Shown here: positions 58,430 through 64,000 of the stretch, piece by piece
Position numbering within the stretch: the stretch's first letter is position 1
Layout: every line of letters begins with the position of its first letter
NCBI GenBank assembly: GCA_027924585.1
Contig: BSBM01000442.1
Coordinates: forward strand, 6,510,001-6,574,000
DNA length: 64,000 nt
DNA from: Larix kaempferi
Taxonomy: Eukaryota; Streptophyta; Pinopsida; Pinales; Pinaceae
Reading direction: 5' to 3'
Notes under the pieces: model-generated
Seen by the model: only the letters and a program-made list of their open reading frames with translations
Told to the model about the DNA's origin: nothing
The model's database searches: none
Position numbers and translations under genes: made by a program

Positions 58430-59032
58430 TGTGGTGCCGAGAAGCACCATTGGGTCCTTCTTCGTAGTTTTAATGAGCTCCAAGAAGGGATAAAAGTGTG
58501 CTCTGAAATGGTACTGTCTTGTGGATTTTGTGAGCCCAGGACTGTTCGTGCTCATGGGTGCTTTCATTTTTAAGGAGTCTGAAAATGATAAGAAGACTCT
58601 GTAGTGGTGGTGGAGTACCGTCCTATGGATTTATACAAGCCGAGGATGGTGTTTTCTCATGGTCGCTTTCATGTTTAGAGAGTCTAAAAGCAGTAAGTGG
58701 ACTCCATTGGTTGTTTTTTACGTAAGTTAGTCTCTAAGGCCCGAAAAAGCATAAAATAATGCAAATGGAGAACTCTTCTAGCCGATGTGACTAGAGTATT
58801 CCTTTTTCGTAATTAGTCTACAAGGTCCGGAAAAGGGGTAAACTTATACCAGGTAGACGCCCTTTCAGATACGTTTAGCGAGCATGAAAGGAAGCAAGGT
58901 TGCTCGGAGATCTTTTCATTATTTTAGGAGTCAGAAAAGAGCTTAACAGAAACTCCCTGAGTGCCTTTTTCGTAAAAGGAATTGCTCGGCCCGAAAAAGG
59001 GGTAAAACTATACCAAACAAAAAGGTATCGAT
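58430..59032. repeat. Hairpin array, PMD-carrying Tat element
   Basis: Best-preserved of the three arrays: consecutive units of about 55-60 bp, each with a CCTTTTTCGTAA-type left arm and a CCGAAAAAGG-type right arm (for example 58799-58842 and 58971-59001). One unit instead has gaactcttctag..ctagagtattc (about 58771-58801). Confidence 0.82.
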
Positions 59033-59628
59033 GAGAGCGAGAAATGGTCTCGAGCGTTGTCATGAGTGTGGAAAACTGAATACGGTGACATAAAGATTGT
59101 CAAAAATGGGCAACGGCTAATGTGGCACGCAAACCGAGGTGATGAGTGGCATTTAAAAAAACAAATACCCAAAAATTATGGGGTTGAGAGTGAGAAATGA
59201 TCTCAATCATCATCACGAGCGCGGAAAATTGAATCCGGCGGTATAAGATTCGTCAGAAACAGACAGCAGCTGATGTGGCACGCAAACTGAGGAAACGAGG
59301 GGGCATGGGAAAAATGCACGAAAAATCTATAGGTGAGAGTGAGAAATGATCTCAAGCATCATCACGAGCATGAAAAACTAAATCCGGTGGTATAAGATTC
59401 GTCAGAAACGAACGACGATCGATGTGGCACGCAAACCGAGGCAACAAGGGGGCATGTGAAAGATGCTCGAAAAATCTGGGCGTGAGAGCGATAAATGATC
59501 TCAAGCGTCATCACGAGCGCGGAAAACTGAATCCAGCGATATAAGACTCGTCAAAAAATGGAGGACGACCAATTTGGCACGCAAATCGAGGCAACGAGGG
59601 CATGAAAAAATGCTCCAAAAATGGACCT
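59033..59628. repeat. 149-bp tandem repeats, four units, upstream of PMD gene
   Basis: Units begin gagagNgagaaatgNtctc at 59033, 59186, 59335 and 59484 (spacing 153, 149, 149). Each holds catcacgagcgcggaaaa, ggtataagattcgtcagaaa and gatgtggcacgcaaac. They end about 130 bp before the PMD TATA box, so they are candidates for promoter-proximal repeats. Confidence 0.9.
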
Positions 59629-59754
59629 GGTGAAAACAGGAAAAGGAAAGGACTATCATGAATTTCTCGTTGTGCTGATTCCAATGGTACCAACGGTTTT
59701 AGGAACGAACGTCATATGATACCGCAATGGTTGTTTGAAAAATGGTCAAATCTC

Positions 59755-59762
59755 TATAAATA
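59755..59762 (+). promoter_or_regulatory. TATA box of PMD gene
   Basis: TATAAATA in the context ctctataaatagggtg, with the first predicted exon starting about 30 nt downstream. A plausible plant core promoter on the + strand, independent of the LTR. Confidence 0.7.
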
Positions 59763-59782
59763 GGGTGTGGGGCCAATATGAC

Positions 59783-59876
59783 ATGTCTTGTTACGTGCGA
59801 GTTTGGCAGAGCAATCAAAGCTCTTTCTTGATTTCTGGGAGATTCGACCGTTGGTTTTCAATTCCGCGTGTTTCAG
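59783..59876 (+). other. PMD exon 1 with small upstream ORF
   Basis: An ATG at 59783 opens a frame that runs to the splice donor (gtttcag|gtaacc at 59876/59877). After splicing it ends at TGA a few codons into exon 2, out of frame with the main ORF. Exon 1 is therefore 5' UTR with an upstream ORF, which would reduce translation of the main frame if used. Confidence 0.5.
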
Positions 59877-60257
59877 GTAACCCTATTCGCCTTAGCCTTT
59901 TGAATTATGTCTTTTTTGGTTAGCGACAGGCCCCCAAAGGCCGCGAAATTCCATGTTGGCCTTCCAGCGTGTAATATCGCGAGTTTCGCGTCCTTTTCCA
60001 TGATGAACATCGCGGGTTTGGGGCCGACAGTCATGATGTTCATCGCGGCTATCGGGCTGACAGTCGCGATGTTCATCGTGACTACGGGGCTGATAGTCGT
60101 GATGCTCATCGCGACTGTGGGGTCAATACCCGCGATGTTCATTGCGGGTTCACGGATGAAAGCCGCGATGATCATCGCGGCTTTTGATGCAAAAGCCGCG
60201 ATGAAAGTTTTTGAAAAAAAATTCTATTTCTAAAAAATTTTCTTTATTTTTTGGCAG
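59877..60257 (+). other. PMD intron 1 (GT-AG)
   Basis: Donor gtaaccct, acceptor after a T-rich run (ttttttggcag). 381 bp, containing the 33-bp palindromic repeats. The pseudogene copy has an intron at the equivalent place (9783-10087) with the donor gtaactct. Confidence 0.7.
60000..60197. repeat. Six 33-bp palindromic repeats in PMD intron 1
   Basis: Exact 33-bp period (unit starts 60000, 60033, 60066, 60099, 60132, 60165, with a partial unit at 60198). Each contains GCGATGNTCATCGCG-like palindromes. The last full one, GCCGCGATGATCATCGCGGC (60162-60181), is a perfect 20-bp palindrome. Because 33 is a multiple of 3, open frames of about 100 codons run through on both strands, and I do not call these genes. 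Confidence 0.92.
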
Positions 60258-60258
60258 G

Positions 60259-61664
60259 ATGTTGAGGAGACCGCTGGTATTATGGCAGGAGCGGGAGATG
60301 GAGGCGGACCTGAAGATTCGGATTCAGACCGATCAGGGTGTCCGACAGACTTTGGCTATGAGCAAGCTCCTGAAGTTCGCTCAGATTCCACCGATGCGTT
60401 CAGTAGGACCGTTGCTGAACAAATTGGTGGGTCTCTGGGTCCGTGCAGAGGGTGCTTTCATGGTTGGGGGTGAGAGGTTAGAGATCACCCTCACTGATGT
60501 TTACTTTCTTACCAGGTTGCCTCGCTTAGGGGAGGTAGGGGATCTTTTGCCGAGGATCCCGGCAGGTTTGGATATTGAGGAGCTGTTGGAGACATTCTGT
60601 GTTCTGAGGGCTATCGTGCAGAACAACGCATTGAGCCTGAGATCTTTGCGGGAGTGGGATATGCGGGCTGTTGGGGCTTGTGTTCTACAGGTGTTGGGTG
60701 CCGCAGCGCCACATCGTTTGTCTAGGGGACAAATGATGATGGTGGATTTTGTGCTGAGAGGGACCTACTACGCGTGGGGTCAGATGTTTTTGGCCGGTGT
60801 CCGGAGAGATCTGGACAAGGTCAGTCAGGAGGGGGGAGAGTTCTGCTATGCCTCCTTCCTGTGTTGTTTCTTCTTTGAGCGGGTACCGACCTTGCGGGCA
60901 CAGGTGCCGGTTCAAGATGGGTTGGTGAGTGAGCCGCGCATGGTGCGGTGGGGGCATATGATGCCCTGTGGTGGTGGTGGTATCCGCGGGTTCTTTTCAC
61001 AGGATATGTATGAGCAGTGGGAGCAAATCCCCCTGTTGATTGATGACTATCCATATGCTGGTATGGATTATCGAGGAGATCCGGAGATGCCTCGAGCCCA
61101 GGGGAAGGCCTGGGGTTTAGATGGTATGTTTTTGTGTTTGGTTCTCTACTATATCATGTGTTTTTTAGATGTTTTGTTATGAGTATAGTTAGAGATATTT
61201 ATATGATGGTTCACTTGCGTGATTGTGCAGATGTTGGTCCTGTACCACCGATCGATCATGTGGTCGTTCCTCCTCCTGTAGCGGTACCGCCTCCTCATGC
61301 TCGAGCCGTTGGGCCTCGCGGTCGAGGAGTTGGGCCTCGAGATGATGCCGTTGAGGTCGTACGAGAGACACTGGACATGATCCTGGAAGGAGCGCCAGAG
61401 GATGGGTGGAGGGACTTGGATCGGGACATTGTCGAGCGTTGTTTCGATGCGCCTCATGAGTGGCGCTCTATCCTGCTCAGAGCAGCATTGGTGATGGCTG
61501 AGAGGAGGGATGGGGCTCGACATGATCTGGCAGGGCCGGTGGAGGGAAGGATTCGGGTGCGGGATGATCCAGCGGGGCCGGCGGAGAGGAGGGTTCGGGC
61601 TCGGCATGATCTGGTGGGGCCAGCGAAGGTGGCGCCAGAGGAGCCTAAAGAGTATGATGATTAG
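60259..61664 (+). CDS. Plant-mobile-domain protein, three exons (coding: 60259-61123, 61231-61664)
   Basis: A complete gene of 432 codons carried antisense inside a Tat element. Start: the first ATG of exon 2, right after the splice acceptor. Exon 2 (288 codons) reads WQEREMEADLK, LLKFAQIPPMRS, LLNKLVGLWV, then FMVGGERLEITLTDVYFLT and RLPRLG. This F-x-V-G-x-x-x-x-T-L-x-D-V-x-x-L-x-x-L-P-x-x-G pattern is the hallmark of the plant mobile domain (PMD). Intron 2 (61124-61230) has donor gtatgt and acceptor tgtgcag and joins the frames exactly. Exon 3 is Pro/Arg/Asp-rich with about three 14-residue repeats (RARHDLAGPVEG-like, about 61515-61630). No transposase catalytic motif is seen. PMD proteins are known from mobile elements and, in Arabidopsis, from MAIN-type silencing-related host genes; its role here is unknown. 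Confidence 0.72.
61124..61230 (+). other. PMD intron 2 (GT-AG)
   Basis: 107 bp, gtatgttttt ... gattgtgcag. Without its removal exon 2 would run on into hydrophobic non-conserved residues and stop at 61182. With it, the Pro-rich exon 3 follows in frame (codon split G|AT). Confidence 0.7.
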
Positions 61665-61777
61665 ATGATCTTGGATCTGCCCCCAAATGCTGATGAGCAT
61701 ATGGGGAAGTACCTTTTTGTACGGCTTATGTATTTTTGTATATTGGGTGCTGAGGGCACCTATGACATGTTGACTAT

Positions 61778-61780
61778 ATG

Positions 61781-61823
<43 letters not shown>
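61778..61823. repeat. (TA)n microsatellite
   Basis: About 20 TA units just past the 3' end of the PMD gene. Confidence 0.95.
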
Positions 61824-61826
<3 letters not shown>

Positions 61827-61849
61827 TTGGTATATAGTCGTGTATGCAC

Positions 61850-62025
61850 ATGGATGCATTTATTGTCTATTTGTTTGCCCGTGGAGGCACATGTTATGCA
61901 CGTGGATGCAACATTTTAATTTTTGTATATGCCCGTGGAGGCACATATTATCCACGTGGATGCACTTTTTTAATTTTGTATATGCCCGTGGAGGCACATG
62001 TTATGCAGGTGGATGCACCTTTTGT
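61850..62025. repeat. 53-bp tandem repeats between converging genes
   Basis: About three and a half units marked by gcccgtggaggcacatgtta (61877, 61931, 61984) and cacgtggatgca. They contain the inverted-looking pair gtggaggcac / cacgtggatgc. They lie between the PMD 3' end (+) and the second RNase H stop (-). Confidence 0.88.
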
Positions 62026-62030
62026 ATTTA

Positions 62031-62459
62031 CTACATGGTTGGATTGGTGTGCCAATCAAGAATGTTGTTGGCCATATGGTCTGCTACACTGTTGAGATTC
62101 CTTGGGACATGTGTGAATGAAATGGATTCAAACTGTCGAACCATTTGTTTAGTGCGCAGGAATTTTCTGAAAAGACAGGGATTGCGTACCTGGTAATCAT
62201 TGTTGAGCTGGGAAACAAGGAGCTGTGAGTCCAAGAAAATGTTAAGGTGACTTATGCTCATTTGGAGAGCAACGGCCAGGAGACTGGTCACGACATCGTA
62301 TTCAGCTTGGTTGTTGGTGGTGGCACCTATGCACACTCCATCGATGTGGATCAACTCATGTGAAGGGGAATATATTAGCCAAGTTGCGGAGGTGAGATTG
62401 GGGGACCAACGGCTTGCACCATCAGCGAAACCAACATAGCAAAGTGGAACAGGATCCAT
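62031..62459 (-). CDS. Second RNase H (archaeal-type, aRNH)
   Basis: An intact 142-codon frame. FADGASR (first Asp), TNNQAEYDVV (Glu), NIFLDSQLLVSQLN (Asp) and HVPRNLNSVADHMAN (last Asp/His) keep all four catalytic positions of an RNase H. The wording (DGASR, NNQAEY, LDSQLLVSQLN, YQVRNP) matches the extra RNase H that Tat-lineage Gypsy elements carry besides the one fused to RT. Here it lies downstream of integrase in a frame of its own, starting with ATG 100 bp after the integrase stop. It may be translated from a spliced RNA: a T-rich stretch ending cag precedes its ATG. Otherwise it needs its own start. Confidence 0.85.
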   Translation of the reverse strand: MDPVPLCYVGFADGASRWSPNLTSATWLIYSPSHELIHIDGVCIGATTNNQAEYDVVTSLLAVALQMSISHLNIFLDSQLLVSQLNNDYQVRNPCLFRKFLRTKQMVRQFESISFTHVPRNLNSVADHMANNILDWHTNPTM

Positions 62460-62559
62460 CTGTGGTCATGCAGGAAAAACAAATTTTTAGGTTTATGTAT
62501 TTTTTGTAAAAAACAAAATAAGACCGTACAATTATGGACGGTGGTGTCCATCAGATTTT

Positions 62560-63678
62560 CTATGGGTAAAATCGCTTGAGGTACAACCCGTTGCGTGGGT
62601 TGCGTAGGGGGTTGCCTTCTAAATCGGTCAGAATGTATGCCCCCTGTCCGAGGCAGGTATGTATAATGTATGGGCCTTGCCACATGGACACAAACTTTCC
62701 TTTTCCGGTTTTTTCATGAGCTTGATCATAGGCGAGGACAAGGTCCCCTTCAGTAAAGGTTCTTGGGTGGACATGTTTGTCGTAACTCAGTTTGGATCGG
62801 TTCTTGGCTGCTTCTATGGTTTGGAGGGCTGTGTGCCGATCTTCATCGGCTTGCTCCAAAAGTAGTAAGCGTTGCTCAATTGGGGAAGTGTCCGGTAGGA
62901 GTTCAATGGCCATATGTAGGGATGGAATCTGGCACTCAATGGGGAGGATGGATTCGACACCGTGAACTAGATGGAAAAGGGTAAAACCGGTGGCGGTTTT
63001 GGTTGACGTGTGGTATGCCCATAGTGCCGGAAAGAGCATGTGATTCCAATTTGATTTGTGTTTGTCAACAATGCGTTGGAGGATGGTCTTCAAAATTTTG
63101 TTAATCGCTTCGACTTGGCCATTCCCTTGGGGGTAGTAGGTGGAGGAGAAATGGTGTTCAAATTTCAGTAGGGTTGATAATTCTCTCCAAACGGCATCTT
63201 CAAAGTGAGAGCCGTGGTCTGAGACGAGTTGCTTTGGCACTCCAAAATGAGCGATAACATGGTTGAGGAAAAAACGTGCTACGTTGTCAGCTTTGCAATT
63301 GTAAGTTGGCATGGCTTCCGCCCATTTGGTGAAATAATCTACAGCCACAATGATGTGTTTATGACCGCCGGATGACGTGGGATTGCAATCTAGGAAGTCG
63401 ATGGCCCATTTGTAGAATGGTCCGACAGTGACGACTGGATGAAGGGGGGCGGGTGGGGTTCTTGCCTTGGGGGAAAAAAGTTGGCAGTTTTGACAATGTT
63501 TGACTACGGTGATGCAATAAGTAAATAATGAGGGCCAAAAGTAACCTGCGTGGATGATCTTTTGGGTGGTGGCCATGCTGGAGAAATGGCCTCCGCAGGC
63601 ACCGCTATGGCAGTCATTAAGGACTTGTTCTGCTTCGTCTTGAGAAAGGCAACGTCATAAGATGGTATCGACGCCGCG
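62560..63678 (-). CDS. Tat integrase (one in-frame stop near its start)
   Basis: Inserts element cDNA into the genome. Zinc-binding HHCC: CHSGACGGHFSS and HCQNCQLF. Core: WAIDFLDCNPTS (Asp), LVSDHGSHFEDAVW (Asp), YYPQGNGQVEAINKILK (Glu). C-terminal GPY-type module: FVSMWQGPYIIHTCLGQGAYIL, ending YLKRFYP and a stop at 62560. The long frame 63576-62560 (338 codons) is intact. Upstream, a TGA at 63657-63655 interrupts what should be Arg (ILxRCLSQDEAEQ), and a second TGA at 63681-63679 separates it from the preceding frame. Both are CGA-to-TGA changes. Confidence 0.88.
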
Positions 63679-64000
63679 TCAATAAAGTACATCGCCTAAT
63701 AGGAGATATCGAGGGGCGTGGTGTCGTATACGACGGCATCCATCACGATCGATATTGGGTTGAAATTTTTGTGTGTGGAGGTAGATTAAGATGTCGCCGT
63801 ACCATGGGTCGTCAGAGGAAATGATGAAAATGTGGTCGTCAATGAGGTCCGTTTGGATAGCGGGTGATGACGAAGAGGATGGGAGATCTGTGATGAGTTG
63901 AGCGAGTGCTAGGGCCTTGGTGCTCTTTGGGGTTTTGAAATTTAGGTCGTATTCTTGCAAGATAATCACCCATTTAGCTACGTGGCCTTGAAGGAGGCGA
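63679..64000 (-). pseudogene. End of Tat RT-linked RNase H and linker to integrase
   Basis: The - strand reads YDLNFKTPKSTKALALAQLI (the usual form is E-Y-D-x-x-F-x-x-x-K-x-x-K-x-x-A-L-A-D-x-L), which closes the RT-linked RNase H. A linker with DDPWYGDILIYL and RYLLLGDVLY follows, ending at the TGA 63681-63679. The rest of pol, gag and the 5' LTR lie beyond the window. Confidence 0.82.

Larger units (their letters stand above)
56580..64000 (-). mobile_element. Tat element with antisense PMD gene, 5' part outside window
   Basis: On the - strand from the right edge: end of the RT/RNase H region, integrase, second RNase H, then non-coding arrays, polypurine tract (57221-57234) and the 3' LTR (56580-57220). 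On the + strand between the second RNase H and the arrays lies a complete PMD gene. The LTR abuts gag of another Tat element mid-frame, so this element is nested in it. No target duplication can be tested, because the other end is outside the window. Confidence 0.85.

Noticed and set aside
59873-60233. Two overlapping ORFs of about 100 codons on opposite strands with Ala/Met/Ile repeats
   Set aside because: They are produced by the 33-bp palindromic repeat, whose length is a multiple of three, inside the predicted PMD intron 1.
60685-61054. ORFs on the - strand opposite PMD exon 2
   Set aside because: Shadows of the conserved PMD frame; no similarity to the element's own proteins.
61149-61700. 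183-codon ORF on the - strand opposite PMD exon 3
   Set aside because: A G/C-rich shadow frame of the Arg/Pro-rich exon 3; lacks known motifs.

Overview
The window is a stretch of repeat-packed nuclear DNA from a seed plant with a large genome. I see no ordinary host gene, no rRNA or tRNA gene, no CRISPR array and no bacterial-type operon. Nearly everything recognisable is a transposable element: Ty3/Gypsy elements of the Tat type, Ty1/Copia elements, two kinds of LINE, a solo LTR and a foldback structure. Many copies carry in-frame stops, and several of these look like C-to-T decay at methylated CpG. Nesting this deep, very diverged copies and the lack of host genes would fit a gymnosperm such as a conifer or cycad. 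A giant-genome monocot cannot be excluded from sequence alone.

Layout. 1-3719: L1-type LINE (+). 3720-6191: 3' end of a second LINE family (-). 6192-6856: short LTR with a tRNA-Arg-like primer site (+). 6857-10741: 3' part of a Tat element (-), with its LTR, polypurine tract, hairpin array and a dead plant-mobile-domain (PMD) gene running on the + strand. 10742-13363: unclassified sequence and a solo LTR (12023-12657) with a perfect target duplication. 13364-22830: a second, longer copy of the second LINE family (-), split by a complete Copia element (14942-19921). 22840-23490: foldback with a C-rich and a G-rich arm. 23640-25400: another LTR element (-) with a primer site and gag remnant. 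26790-27330: tandem repeats. 27984-38971: complete but non-autonomous Tat element (-) with two LTRs, primer site, gag, protease, a repeat-protein region and a hairpin array, but no reverse transcriptase. It is inserted into an unknown + strand ORF. 39350-56579: an older Tat-type element (-) holding a Copia element (45277-55821), which in turn holds a second Copia of the same family (48837-54113). 56580-64000: the youngest-looking Tat element (-), cut by the window edge. It has integrase, a separate second RNase H, and a complete three-exon PMD gene on the opposite strand.

The most interesting unit is the last one. Between integrase/RNase H and the 3' LTR it carries, antisense to the element, a 432-codon PMD-like gene with its own TATA box, two GT-AG introns and an open frame. 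Four 149-bp tandem repeats lie upstream and six exact-period 33-bp palindromic repeats lie inside intron 1. A tandem array of imperfect hairpins lies further on. A diverged element at 7-10.7 kb has the same order (LTR, polypurine tract, spacer, hairpin array, PMD gene with an intron at the matching place, hairpins in that intron). This points to an inherited accessory module and not a chance insertion. The pol-less element at 28-39 kb keeps the array too.

Coordinates of LTR ends are exact where TG/CA ends, primer sites, polypurine tracts or target duplications fix them. Elsewhere they are approximate and said to be so. No similarity search was run: family names rest on motifs read by eye.
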